Below, in pieces: positions 33,626-46,231 of a DNA stretch of 64,000 nucleotides. How positions within the stretch are numbered: position 1 is the first letter of the stretch; each line of letters starts with the position of its first letter. The stretch is from positions 30,805,032 to 30,869,031 of the forward strand of contig NC_080420.1 in assembly GCF_029873635.1 (NCBI RefSeq). The letters run 5' to 3'. Made by a program: the position numbers and the translations under genes. The DNA comes from Malania oleifera. Lineage: Eukaryota > Streptophyta > Magnoliopsida > Santalales > Ximeniaceae. The notes under the pieces were generated by a model, which searched no databases, was not told the origin of the DNA, and was given only the letters and a program-made list of their open reading frames with translations.

Positions 33626-35711
33626 TGACTCTTTCTGAGTTATGCTTCCAAGTGCAGAAGTGTCAAGTTGTATCAAGGATAAGTCCAGGATCATATTCCA
33701 TAGGGACCATTGAGTATCAAAGTATTTATAAACGTTTAGTAAAATCCTGTTGCTGAAAAATGGGTTTTGAAAATCTTTTTTTTTTTGTCTTTTACGATTT
33801 TGAAAACAGTAAACAAAGTGAGAGAAGCTTGAGTAAACTATCAAAATGAAACTGAAATTTTATGAATTTTCCAAAACTGTAAATCTAATAACACAACCAA
33901 AACTAAACAGATTAACTGAAACAATTTTACCAAACACTCGGGTTACGGGTTCAACGTCTGTTTGCTTCTACTGTTTACTAATTTCCTAGGCCTTACTCCT
34001 CTTCTTGTTAATCCAATCAAGGCATTAATAAGATGAAATTTTATTACTAAAGATCGAGTAAATTGGCCACATCCAAATGGAAGAAAATAAAAACTCTCAT
34101 TAAGCATCAACCGAATTTTATGTAAAAATTAGTTGATTAAAATCCTAGATTAAATCAAGATTTTGATGTGCCTATCGTCAACAACAAAACAAGAAATAAG
34201 AACCAGCGATTTATCAACGATGCCTTTAAAATTCGGTTTTAACCAAATAAAAGTTTAACAATAATTTCTTAGAAGAACTAATAAACCATGGAAAACAAAC
34301 GATATTGACCCACAACCCAAGTTACCAAACTTAGCCACTCATGCTCACAATACACAATTTCCAGGTCAAATTAATTCCACGGTGGCTCACTGCATCAATA
34401 AAACAAAAAAAAACATAAGAAAAATACAAACTTTGATAAAACCGAACCTAATCTAAATTGAGTTTCAACAAAAAAAATAAAAATAAATCTTGAACAAAAA
34501 AAACACAACTAATTTAATTTTCCAAAGGCAAAAACAACTTAACAATTATTTGAAATCTAAAATAAACTTTAATACTAATTTAACCATGTCCAACTTTCAA
34601 TACAAAAAAAAGTAAATAAATAAATAAATAAAAGAAAGAGATAGAAAAAAAAAAAAAAAGATAAAGAGAGAGAGTCCCCGGAGCTTGGCTGCTGGAGAAT
34701 GGCCGGAGCTGGAGATGCTCTGTTCTGAATCATTGGCTGGTCTGTGGTCTGGCTGGGCTGCCGGGAACTGCTATGTTGCTGAAGGTTGAGGTCGTTGGCC
34801 GAGGGGCAGCTGGCATGGCCAAGAGCTCGAGTGTTGGTGCTGGCAGGAAGGTGCTCCGATTGCTGCTGCCGGACTTGGTTGCGGCCTGCTGATTCTTGCT
34901 GAGGAGGCTACTCGCTGGAGAGAGGACAGAGGGTGGAGGGCTGCTGTGTTGGGTCTTCGACTGGAGCTAGAGTGGCCGGAGCTGTGCTGGGTTGTAGAGA
35001 GACTGGAAGAGTGGCCAAGAGGATCTGCTGCCGACTGGAGAACCTGTTGGCAGAGAAGGGGGCTGGTGGTTTGAAAAGAGACCCAAGGGGAAAGATGGAA
35101 GAGAATAGAGGGCAGAGAAGAGAGGCAAGAATGAAAGAAAAAAAGAAAACTGAAGTAGGAGAAGAAGAAGAGAATGAAGAAGAAGAAGAAGAAGAAGAGG
35201 GAGAAGAAGAGGAAGATGGAGAGCAGCCCGCAGGGCTGTCTGGGAAAGAAGGGAGAGAAGAATAAGAATTTAAAAGAGATTGGGGGAAGCCCTAAACCCG
35301 GTTTAGCCAACTCGACCCGACAACTTGACCCGACCTGGCTTGCATGGCCGGGTCACATTTTTGCTCTCTATTCACCGCAATATTTGACCCTTTTGAAGCC
35401 ATTTTCTCATAAAAATCAAAACACAAAAATTGTAGATAATCCTTTTATCTTTCTCTAAAAATTTGAATAGCCTCAATCGGAGTTTGGATGGAAAAGTTAT
35501 GCATGAAATACGAATAGGTATCAGTTTTAGTTCCTAGGACTTTTCCTGCGATAAAAAAATTACCAAAAACTCGTAAATTGCACAATAAAACTCAAGAATG
35601 ATAATTTTGGAACTTTATTAAAATATTGGACAAATTTGGACATTTAATTAAAAATATATGCCGCAAAGACCAGGTTAAAGTACCCAATTACGCAGTTTGC
35701 ACGCATAATCA
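33626..35711 (-). repeat. Solo LTR (Tat-like, 2.1 kb) with ATATT duplication
   Basis: It starts TGACTCTTTC and ends ACGCATAATCA. It is flanked by ATATT at 33621-33625 and 35712-35716, an exact 5-bp target duplication. Its last ~330 bases match the LTRs of the 36521-43199 element ('gtttggatggaaaagttatgca', then the AATTACGCAGTTT terminus). No interior is attached, so it is a product of LTR-LTR recombination. Orientation follows the related element. Open frames across its GC-rich and GAA-rich middle (34771-35310) are low-complexity. Confidence 0.85.
35159..35216. repeat. GAA-rich tract in the solo LTR
   Basis: Near-perfect GAA repeats on the plus strand, TTC on the transcribed strand of the LTR. 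Confidence 0.9.
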
Positions 35712-36049
35712 ATATTCCTGCACATGTATATTATATTCGATATATTGTGAATGCTGTGTGTGATTTAATTTCCGCATATTATTTTAATCTGCACAATTGG
35801 TATATGCTTAGAAAGACCCTACATTGTGTATTATTGTTGCTGATTTAGTTAAACTTAGGAATAAAAGTTTTAAAATTTCAATTCACTCCCCCTCTTGGGA
35901 ATACACCAATTTCTACACCATTGAAAATGATTTTTAAAATGCATAGTTTTCCAAACGTGAAAATGATTTGAAAGTGCATGACTTGAATTTAATGCATATC
36001 ATATAAGTGTCATGCATACTTTATATTGTGCCTTAGTTACTGATGGATT

Positions 36050-36150
36050 TTTAAAAGATCATGTTTAATACAAGTACTAAGGAGATTTGGGAACGTCTGA
36101 GGTATAGAAAAACTAAGAGAGAGAAAAACACCACTCCTACTTTATTTTAT
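36050..36150 (+). pseudogene. SIRE-like gag fragment
   Basis: A short frame 'NTSTKEIWERLRYRK' matches the 'AKEIWxxL' segment of copia UBN2-type gag. The same position in element B reads 'AQEIWVELEKRYGET'. Nothing else of gag is clear here. Confidence 0.6.
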
Positions 36151-36520
36151 GCTTGATTCACATGTTGTATGTTTTCTATCCACTCTTACTATGTGAATCT
36201 TGTGATATCTATATGCCATCTTATGATTATGAGAAGCTATATACGAACATTTTTAATACTCATAAGATCTTTATTAGAATATATTATATTTAAAGGGGTT
36301 ATGATGTTTTTAAATGCTTGAATAATGCTTTGTGCTTAAAAGTTTAAATTTTAGTATACAATATTATTTTACTTTGAATTTTTTGGGAAGCATGTCATTA
36401 TGAAATTTAAATGAAAATATCCAATCTATTCATTTAACTTCTACATATTATGTTGATTGGTTACAAAATGAATATATTGGCCATTGCATGCTGAGATTTG
36501 AAAATCCCCTTCTGATGGAC

Positions 36521-38093
36521 TAACTCACTTGAAAAATGAGCAGCTCGAAAGGTATCCCAAGTATATGAGTTACATCATGTAATATTCAGCCCAAGGGCTA
36601 GATCGTCTCCTCAGGGAATGCGTATTAATATCAAATTTTACGTTCTCCTAATCGAAGTTAAAAAGGTACTGAACTCAGTTTAGATTTGGGTTTTTCAAGA
36701 TGGTTCAATTTCACTTTTGACAAATAAAATGACATGTAAATTGAAATCCTAAACTTAACAAGTACTGAATTAATGAACAAAAATGGAAACCCTAAAAACT
36801 AGCATTCACTAAATTAAAAAGCAAGAATGGAAGCCCTAGTTTACTCAAGGAAACACCGAAACAACCGTGAATTTAAGGTGGTAACTTAGAACACGGAAGT
36901 AAAACATGTCAACCAAACTCAACGCACACAATAAAAATTGAAACTTTAATCAAATCAAGAACTCAAACTAAAAAAAACTACTATTAAAAAGACTTGAGAA
37001 TTCAAATAATTAACTGAAGTCTAACAATGCTAAAAGTAAATACCCATTCAAAAATCCAATTTTTTTCAATAAACAAAGAAATAATAATAACCATTGTAAT
37101 AAAGAAAAAAAGAGAAAAGAAAGAAAAGAGAGAGAATGGTGTTCTAGTCGAGTGGTTTGCTATAGAGGGTGGCGGTGCTTTCGTGGTTGCTACTTGCAGA
37201 TGCTGGTACTCTGCTGGTGGTCGGCCGTGGCTATGCAGAGCTGGCTATAATGGAGTATCTCCTCAGGTCTATGTTGTGCTCGAGTTGCAAGGAGGTCCAT
37301 GGGACTGCTGGAATTATGGCCCGAGTACTCGGCTACTGTTGGTGTTCTGCTGAACGAGCAGAGGCGAACTCGAGAGACAAGGGGAGAACAAAGAGTTGAG
37401 AGAAAGAATATGGAGAGAATGAGAGAAAAGAAAAGAAAAAAAACAGAGGAGGAAAATGGGATAATGAGCAAAAGAAAGGCCAGAGGAAGGCTAACGGAAA
37501 GGAAAGAGGAAGTAGAAGGAGAAGAGAAGATGAAGAAGAGGAGAAGATGATGGCATGGCTGGGGCAGCACCCAACAAGACAATAGGAAGAGCAAGAGAGT
37601 ATTTAAAGGGAAAAAAAATTGGCTTGCCCTAGACCCGTGAAGCCATCAAGCTGACTTGGTTATCCAACCCACCCAGCCTGCATGGCCGGGTCATATCAGC
37701 TTGAACATATATATATATATATATTTCTTTTTTTTTCTTTTTTTTGTTCTCTGTTTACATCCAAATTTGACCGTTTAGGAGTCCGTTTCTCACAAAACTC
37801 AAAACATGAAAGTGTTAGACAATCCTTTCTTCTTTTTTTAGAAATTTAAATCATCTTAATCGAAACTTGGATGGAAAAGTTATGCACGAATTACGAACAG
37901 GTTCTGGTTTTGATTCTCAGAAATTTCTCTACGACAAAAAATTATCAAAAATTCATAAATTATGCAATAAAACTCAAAAATGATAAATTCGGCACTTTAT
38001 TAAAATATTGGATGTAATTGGACATTTAATTAAAAATATAAGCCATAGAGACCAGATTAAAGTGCCCAATTACGTAGTTTTGACGCGTAATCA
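36521..38093 (-). repeat. 3' LTR of the gag-only element
   Basis: Aligns along its whole length with 41646-43199. It includes the GC-rich block near 37150-37340, the purine-rich block near 37380-37560 and the terminus ATTACG...CGCGTAATCA. Frames within it (for example 37190-37594 on the minus strand) are low-complexity. Confidence 0.88.
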
Positions 38094-38103
38094 CACCCCC
38101 CAA
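38094..38103 (-). other. Polypurine tract of the gag-only element
   Basis: ACCCCCCAA on the plus strand reads TTGGGGGGT on the element strand, directly before its 3' LTR. Confidence 0.75.
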
Positions 38104-39820
38104 CTAATGTTTTGCTAGTCTCTAGCAAATGATGTGAATAAATTTTAGGGCAGTGCCCACAACTACAAACTCTAGTGATCATGAAATCAATGCACATGCA
38201 ACACTACCATATGGGATCACATACAAGAACATAATTGAAATTCACACAGGCTTGTTCATATTCAATACACACAACTTTGAAGTACGTCACTCATGCAAGT
38301 TTCATCGTTTATATGTCATTTAAGAGCAATATACTCACATGAAGTTAACTAGCAGCACAATTCAGAGTTAATGTAGTCATAAAAGTTCGAGTATAAACGA
38401 GTAGACTCTTGAGGTGTGTGTGATGTGTGTGACTCAGTACACCTAGGATACCAGTGGACACCTTCAGAACGGTTGCTTTGACTCGGCCTAACACATATAC
38501 CCTAAAAAACACTCAAAGAAAATGGGTTCACTCATCATATGTGAGGAGGAGTGTCGCGATCAAACATCCCACATATTAAAAGGAACAAATGCTAAATATA
38601 CGGAGTGGACTAGTCTGGAAAGGATCTAACCTATCTATGAAGTGTCGGGTCTTTCACCCTAGCATCTTCTCACCTACTCATCATATCCAATCGAGACCAC
38701 CCTAGATCAACTTATTCACAAACTTGTCGTGAATACATCTGAGGCATTAACCGGTTGAAGAATCTTCATACGTGGAGAACATGTGTCATGTCCTTGACTT
38801 TTTGTGATATGTATTTGGGCTGGCATTGACATTTCATTTCATGCGCAAGTGTATTGCTTATTATTTCTTCTGCTCATTCTTCATTTTTATTTTTTCTTAA
38901 TCAATTAGGACAATCTTAACACTTTTTTTTTTGTAATCTTTAAACAATCAATAGGAATTGAGCTCAAGTAATAGTCTATGACTAAGTCTATCTCTAGGGG
39001 TGGTTCAGCCTTCACGTCTTGAGTAAGCTACAAGACCTAGGCTTCTATCTCCCCACTAGGTGTCACTTCTAGGCTAGCAAATCAAAACATAGACTAGTGT
39101 ACAAAGGATATCCAAAAAAAAAAAAAGGAAAGTTGAGTTTCATGAACTCTGAGCTGACGTAAAAAACTCAAAAGAACGATAATTTGCTTAACAATACTTC
39201 ACAAGGTGTCATGGTCGTCACGGATGTTCTTTCAGTGCTCACAGGAAACCCTAAGTGCAATGAATCATGTGTATGTGTTTATTTAGCCTTGTGAGATACA
39301 TGTAAATACAAGAATTTATATAGCCAAATTAACACGAGTGTACTACCAATCAATTCTTCATGGAGTTACAAAATCATATAAAGAGAAACTACGCATGATT
39401 GACTCAAGTGTGTAATTTGTAAGTTATATGCAAGTACGTAAAGGGTATGAGTCAATGTTAAAGATGGCATAATGTAGTGTAATTCCTCAGTGCTTCTCTT
39501 TCTTTCTCTCTCTCTTTTTTATATTTTTGATTTTTGATTTCTTTTTTTTAATATAAAACATTTTTTTAATATAAAACCCGGTACGTGTACGTGCACAGTA
39601 TCACATGCAAATGCTCATCCCCCCCCCCCAACTAAAGTGGAACATTATCCTCAATGTGAAAGCATAGGAGAAATAAAAAAATTGTGCACGAGAAAAGTAG
39701 GGCGTACCTGAGTGGCAAGGTAATGGAAAAGAAAAACTAAACTACGGGAAAATAGACCTGAAAACTAACTAAAAATAAAATAAAATAAAATAAAAGCAAA
39801 AGAAGGAAAAGAAAAACATC
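38104..39820 (-). other. Non-coding interior of the gag-only element
   Basis: About 1.7 kb between the gag-like frame and the polypurine tract, where pol would lie in a full element. I see no pol motif on either strand. It includes a C run at about 39620-39630 and a TCTCTC/T-rich stretch near 39500. Confidence 0.65.
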
Positions 39821-41488
39821 ACAATTGTCTGGCGGAGGCTCAGGAGAGATTTCGTTTGGTGGCCGCAGGTATATAAATTACACCAGTAGGTCTCCGAATT
39901 TGAGCAGCCACAATCGATCAGTCTTCATACCAACACAAAAATCAGCCTCAAATGAATTAATACGCGTCAATATACCAAACAACATGTGTGCAAGTCGACC
40001 CTCGTGTGTTGACAAGAAAGGTTCTTTATTCAGCATCGTGTCTAGGAAATTTACTTTTTTACGAACTAACGTGTGATGGGAAGTTATTGGAGCAATTTCC
40101 TATAGTTCTTCAGAAGCATTAACATTAAAGGTTTTACCTGGTTCCTTGAAAATTATATTCTCACCAGACTGGTCACCCTCTTTATCGGGGGCATATATCA
40201 TCTCACCACTGGAAGGATCTACTTCCACATTAGGCTCCTTAACATCTAATTCAGGTGAGGGTGACGGTTCCACGGTTTCTAGGCTTTAAGAGTGAGGTAC
40301 CACAGGTTGGTACTCTGTATAAGTGTCAGTCTCCTCATTAACTAACTGCTCCGCTTCTAGGTATGTTTCCTCTAATTTTTCTTGGAATTCATCTATTTCA
40401 GCCGTAACTTCTGGTGCTGGGACAAATGTTTGCCCGGCGATGAACATTTCAGATTAGGGATCTTCTTTCTCACTACTCAAGGTGATGGCGGCCTCTACTG
40501 TCTCAAGAGAAACATTGTGTATTTGTTGTTGTGGCTGCCAGTACTCTAGAGGATGAGGCTGAGGTTCTGCAAGCAATTCTTCTTTTTCTAAGATGTCCAA
40601 TTGCATGCTTATCGCATTAATGGTGTCCCACAATTCATTTTGATGATCGACTTGAGTTTGCTTGAACTACTGGAGCATATTCACCATCTGTGTCATGCTT
40701 TCCTCAAGAAATTCTGACGGCATACAACTCTGAGGGATCTATTGTGGCTGATATTGAGGCGGAGGATTATCTGGATAATATGTTGGCTCATATGCTTCTC
40801 TACCACTAATTGTGCTGAGAGGGTGTGCAGTCATGGGTGCTTGAGTGTATCATGTGTTCCACTGTGGAACATTTTCAGTTAGGTAATTGAAGAACAATAA
40901 TACCTGATCTGGATCCTTTCTGAAGAGTTCTCCATTGCACATGGTCTGGAAAAAATACTTGCAATTAGGGGTAACAGCAGTATAAAAATAATCAGCTAAC
41001 CTCCATAAGTCAAACCCGTGATGTGGGCAAGTACTTAGCAGATCCTTAAATCGCTCCCAACAAGCCTGAAATGTCTCGTCATCCTGTTGCACAAAATTAA
41101 TAATTTGTTCCTGCAAAAATTGAGTTTTCTGTGAGGGACAAAATGCATGCAAAAATTCACGCTCCATATCGGACCAATTAGTGATACAGTGAGGTCTTAA
41201 GGACTGAAACCACATCTGTGCTCTATCCTTCAAAGAGCCAAGAAATAAATGTAGTCTAGTAGATTCATCAGTTTTAACATGAGAGAAAAAAATATTGCAA
41301 GTCAACTCAAACTCTGACAGGTGCCGATAAGGGCACTCAAATTTTGTCCCATAGAACTGAGGTAGCAACGACTTCCTCCTGCGCTGCCTTATGAAATCAA
41401 GTTCTTCATTAGGCAAAGTGAAAGAGGATGCAATGGCGTATTCAAGCTGCAAAAATTCCATTATCATGCGCGGTGTAGGTGCAGCCAT
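39821..41488 (-). pseudogene. Gag-like frame of the non-autonomous Tat-like element
   Basis: The likely start is the Met of 'MAAPTPRMIMEF' at 41488; the lysine-rich codons upstream come from A runs. The first ~213 codons are open and contain a gypsy capsid domain: 'LPQFYGTKFECPYRHLSEFE', 'STRLHLFLGSLKDRAQMWF', 'FQACWERFKDLLSTCPHHGF' and 'DYFYTAVTP'. A stop near 40850 ends this part. The same frame then goes on for ~330 codons, acidic and Pro/Glu-rich, with about five stops. It ends in a conserved-looking stretch with 'LNKEPFLSTHEGRLAHMLFG' before the final stop at about 39870. No zinc knuckle or protease follows. It is called a pseudogene because of the internal stops. Confidence 0.72.
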
Positions 41489-41620
41489 TTTTATGTGTTT
41501 ATTTATTTTTTTTTCAAAACTTTTTTTATCTTTTTGCTTTTTTTTTTGTTGTTTTTTTTTCTTTTTCATAAACTGAATTAAAATGACTGAAAAAATGATA
41601 ATTTGAGACTAAGACCGACA

Positions 41621-41639
41621 TTCCTCGGTAACAACGTCA
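41621..41639 (-). other. Primer-binding site, tRNA-Asp type (decayed)
   Basis: On the minus strand TGACGTTGTTACCGAGGAA follows the LTR end by a few bases. It differs from TGGCGCCGTTGCCGGGGA by transitions only. Confidence 0.7.
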
Positions 41640-41645
41640 AAAACT

Positions 41646-43199
41646 TGATTCACTCGAAAAATGAGCAAGTCGAAAGCTATCCCAAGTATAGGAGTTAAGT
41701 CATGTAATATACAGCCCAAGGGCTAGATCGTCTCCTCAAGGAATGCATTTTAATCTCAAATTTTACGTTCTCCCAATCGAAGTTAAAAATGTACTGAACT
41801 CAATTCAGATATGGGTTTTTCAAGATGATTCAATTTCACTCTTGACAAATAAAATGACACGTAAATTGAAATCCTATACTTAACAAGTACTGAATTAACA
41901 AACAAAAATGGAAACCCTAAAAACTAGTATTCACTAAATTAAAAAGCAAGAATGGAAGCCCTAGTTTACTCAAGGAAACACCGAAACAACCGTGAATTTA
42001 AGATGGTAACTTAGAACACGGAAGTAAAACATGTCAACCAAACTCAACGCACACAATAAAACCGAAACTTTAATCAAATCAAGAACTCAAACTAAAAAAA
42101 ACTACTGTTAAAAAGACTTGAGAATTCAAATAATTAACTGAAGTCTAACAATGCTAAAAGTAAATACCCATTCAAAAATCCAATTTTTTTCAATAAACAA
42201 AGCAATAATAATAACCATTGTAATAAAGAAAAAAAGAGAAAAGAAAGAAAAGAGAGAGAATGGTGTTCTAGTCGAGTGGTTTGCTATAGAGGGTGGCGAT
42301 GCTTTCGTGGTTGCTACTTGCAGCTGCTAGTACTCTGCTGGTGGTCGGCCGTGGCTATGCAAAGCTGGCTGTAATGGAGTATCTCCTCAGGTCTATGTTG
42401 TGCTCGAGTTGCAGGGAGGTCCATGGGACTGCTGGAATTATGGCCCGAGTACTCGGCTGTTGTTGGTGTTCTACTGAATAAGCAGAGGCGAACTCGAGAG
42501 ACAGGGGGAAAACAAAGAGTTGAGAGAAAGAATAGGGAGAGAATGAGAGAAAAGAAAAGAAAAAAAAACAGAGGAGGAAAATGGGATAATGAGCAAGAGA
42601 AAGGCCAGAGGAAGGCTAATGGAAAGGAAAGAGGAAGTAGAAGGAGAAGAGAAGATGAAGAAGAGGAGAAGATGATGGCACGGCTGGGGCAGGGCCCAAC
42701 AGGACAACAGGAAGAGCAAGAGAGTATTTAAAGGGGAAAAAATTGGCTTGCCCTAGATCCGTGAAGCCATCAAGTTGACCCGGTTATCCAACCCACCTAG
42801 CCTGCATGGCCGGGTCATATCAGCTTGAATATATATATTTTTTCTTTTTTTTTTCTCTGTTCACAGCCAAATTTGACCCTTCGGGAACTTGTTTCTCACA
42901 AAACTCAAAACACGAAAGTTGTAGAAAATCCTTTCTTCGTTTTTTATAAATTTGAATCATCTCAATCAAAGCTTGGATGGAAAAGTTATACACAAATTAT
43001 GAACAGGTGCCGGTTTTGATTCCTGGGAATTTCTCTGCAACAAAAAATTACCAAAAATTCATAAATAATGCAATAAAACTAAAAAATGATAAATTCAACA
43101 CTTTATTAAAATATTGGATGTAATTGGACATTTAATTAAAAATATAAGTCATAAAGATCGGATTAAAGTGTCCAATTACGCAGTTTTGACGCGTAATCA
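41646..43199 (-). repeat. 5' LTR of the gag-only element
   Basis: Aligns with 36521-38093. On the element strand it begins TGATTACGCGTC and ends GAGTGAATCA. Confidence 0.88.
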
Positions 43200-46100
43200 C
43201 GGACAATGACTTTTAATTGGTGATATAATGCTATGTGTTTTATCATAAGTAATTTTAAATATAGTATATTTTGTCCATCATGATAAGATTTTTGGTTTAG
43301 GGAATTCATCATAATAGTATATCATAACCCTAAACTCAAAATGAAGCTAAAATGCTTTCATAGCTCATCCTCATATTAGAGAATATTAGTTATGCCAAAT
43401 ATTATTGATTGAATATAAAATTATTTGGTTGCATAACTAAGGGGGAGCAGCAATTGTAAAAAAATAAAATAAAATAAAATAATAATTCATCCAATATGCA
43501 TTTTATTGTAATGCGCTTAAGTTAAATATTTTATCATTTCATTTATATTGGATGCTTGTGTATGAGCAGAATGCGGATATCCAATCTTTGCTTAAAGTAT
43601 AATCATATTTGATGGATGGATAATATGTTTGAAATGATCTTCTAATAAAATGCATGTTTATCTTGGATGCCACCTACATGGCGGATGCAGTGATGTGAAT
43701 TGCATGCTGGTAGTGGATACAGGTTCTTACATGCTAGAGCTAAATTATAAATTGATTACGTGAATCTATCAGGTTTTAGATACACAGAGAAATGGGAAAT
43801 GTTCAATTTACAAACGGAATGATGCCGAAATTTTGGTAGAACTTTTACCAAAAATGAAACCATGTATTAGGATAATAATTTAATGCATGCTAAAATATTT
43901 TTGAAAGGATGAGTGAATCATAAAAGAATATTATTTTTTCGTCCTTAGTTATAGGTGCATGATGAACCGTCCACTGGTGCATGTTAAATTTTAAAAATTA
44001 TATGCTAAACTAAAAAACATGCACAGTCTATATGTTTATTTCCTAGGTTGCTAGATCATTAAATAGATTAGTGCATGTTAAACCCTATTGGTTTGCGCTA
44101 AACTGAAAACATGTACACATTTTATGGACCTAGGAGGAACTAGTTCATGGACACCATTTGGTCAAATTCTTTAGGTTATGTACTTTCACTCAGGACCTAA
44201 ATAGTAAAACATCATTGCTTTAATTAAACGTCCTAAATCTTGATGATGGTCCATGTAACTAGGAAATTGCATGACTTAGGGGGAGTTTTCACTTTGCGCA
44301 CACTCATTGTATTTTGAGTTGTGTCATTTATCGTTTGATCTCCTATTGCATAATTCTTGAGTACAGCCTTGATCAGCTATCGAGCCTAAAATTGAAATGT
44401 AATATGTCATGTTGTGTGCTAAATGACCAATATTTGCTGCATACTGAAATCCTTTGAAAATGATGAATATATTATAAGTGTCCTTACATGACTATCATCC
44501 TTGAACTATAATGCAAGTATATGAGCACGCAAATATATAGGGGGATGTTAAGCCCCACTTTTAGGAAAAATAAATAAGAGCTTAGTGCCTATAATCTCTT
44601 GCATACTAAGTTTTATTATGAAAGATGAACATATGACTGATGTACTTAAATGAAATTCATCCTTAAGCGTAAATGCACTTATGTGTGCTTGAGACTATAC
44701 CGAGGAGTTTAAGCCCCATCCTTGAGAAAAGGATTAAAGTCATTTGTCTAGTGGACTCGGGTTATTATTGGTTTTACTTTTTGAGTCCTAAACTTTTTTT
44801 GGTACCCTGAACATCATATCCCGTCTTCATTGAATTAACTTTGATATGGATTGTTCCTGGTACGCTTGAACACATGCATGACTTAGTGTTTGATTTTTAG
44901 TGCATGTGTGTTGAGGGACATTTTACTGGTGAAATACAAATAATTCAACTTATATCCAGTAAAATTTGATTAAGAATGAAAAATAGTATTTATATTGTTT
45001 TCTCTCTAAATGATTGTTTTACAATTAAAACTAGTATAAGTAGGTGACTGAATCTAAGCATGTGTTCAAATTGATAGGGGAAACGACTAAAATTAATTGT
45101 CCATATTGTTATACTCACCAACATTTTAGGCTTAGATTTTTTTTTGTTGAATTTTTTGTAGCTTGTGCTTAAGTGTGACAATCTTATTGAAAAATTTTCT
45201 TGTAAAATATATTACTCAGTCGCAGGGTCTTAGGTTTGGCCATATGATCCTTGCCTAAAATTTCCTGATATCTTTGAGATCTATATGGTTGTTTTTCTGG
45301 TCATATCTTTTTGGAATATGCTTAAATGTTAAACCAGAAAAACATTGTTTGCTTGGTCCTTCAATTAAAGTTTCTTTTTCAGCAAGCATAGCCCCTAATG
45401 TTTATTGAAAATCATAAGAGGATATATATTTATTTATATATACATGTTAAAAGTAAGAATTGAACTTATATAGAATATTTTTTATATCTTGCTTGTGTGC
45501 TAAAATGCCTTTATGACTTGTGTTATTCTATGTTAAAAATTGTATGTCATGAAGTTTCAAACTTTTAAAAGGGTGTTGCATAACTGGTTGATGGATTTTT
45601 CATCAAATGCATATGAACTAGTTAGATCATATTTATGCTCAAACCTACCTTTTATATGCCGCATGTTCTTAAATTCCAATCTTTGCGGGGACTTACATTG
45701 TGATTAAATTGATATGGTTTGTGCATAATTCTGGTCTGATCTTGTTAACATGTCATTTTAATCTTTTAAATGACCAGCTAAACTATTTTATGTGCTTAAT
45801 TGTTATACTTTTCAAACAGCTCTAAAATTTTTATGTCCATATAAATACTAAAAAAGGGGAGAGTTTTTCAAAAAAAAAAAAAGGGCGGGGGGGAGTTATC
45901 TTTGTTAAGTCTGTTTTAAATACTCAATTATTTTACTTAGCCCTTTTTGCTGATGCTGAAAGGAAGAGAATTTTTATGAGTAAAATGTTTATGAACAAAA
46001 GGGGGAAATTTCTTGAGGGCAAATAAAATAGGGGCAAATTTCTGAGTCTGTGCTTGAATGATAAAATTAAATGCATGATCATTTGTAATGTCTTCTTTTA

Positions 46101-46231
46101 TGAGTATGCATGAACTTTACTGTTTATATTCTCTATGCATATTGTTGGGGGGGGGGGGGGAGAGGGGGAGGCCTTTTCAGGTTGTACCTATTTTGCTTTT
46201 ATGTGTTTGTCATCATAAAAAAGGGGGAGAT
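43200..46231 (+). other. Non-coding 3' interior of SIRE-like element A
   Basis: About 3 kb before the 3' LTR without a sustained frame. The segment 43665-43870 matches 62585-62790 of element B and 26400-26500 on the other strand, showing it is part of the element family. An envelope-like gene is known at this place in some SIRE elements, but no such frame survives here. Short poly-G runs occur near 45886 and 46146. Confidence 0.65.
46217..46231 (+). other. Polypurine tract of SIRE-like element A
   Basis: AAAAAAGGGGGAGAT directly precedes the LTR start TGTTGGC at 46232. Confidence 0.85.

Larger units (their letters stand above)
36521..43199 (-). mobile_element. Gag-only Tat-like gypsy element (non-autonomous)
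   Basis: Two long LTRs (36521-38093 and 41646-43199) flank 3.55 kb. On the minus strand the right LTR is followed by TGACGTTGTTACCGAGGAA, a decayed version of the tRNA-Asp-type site (TGGCGCCGTTGCCGGGGA) typical of Tat/Athila elements. The left LTR is preceded by a purine tract TTGGGGGGTG. The interior encodes only a gag-like frame; no protease, RT, RNase H or integrase motif was found. Flanks TGGAC (36516-36520) and CGGAC (43200-43204) fit a target duplication with one change. It sits inside the interior of SIRE-like element A. Confidence 0.83.

Noticed and set aside
34771-35310. 179-codon frame rich in Phe, Ser and Pro, and a Glu-rich frame opposite
   Set aside because: Low-complexity products of the GAA/TTC-rich part of a solo LTR.
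37027-37594. Paired frames repeated at 42293-42731
   Set aside because: They lie in the two LTRs of one element, are shifted by indels between copies and are low-complexity; the repetition reflects the LTR pair and does not indicate a gene family.
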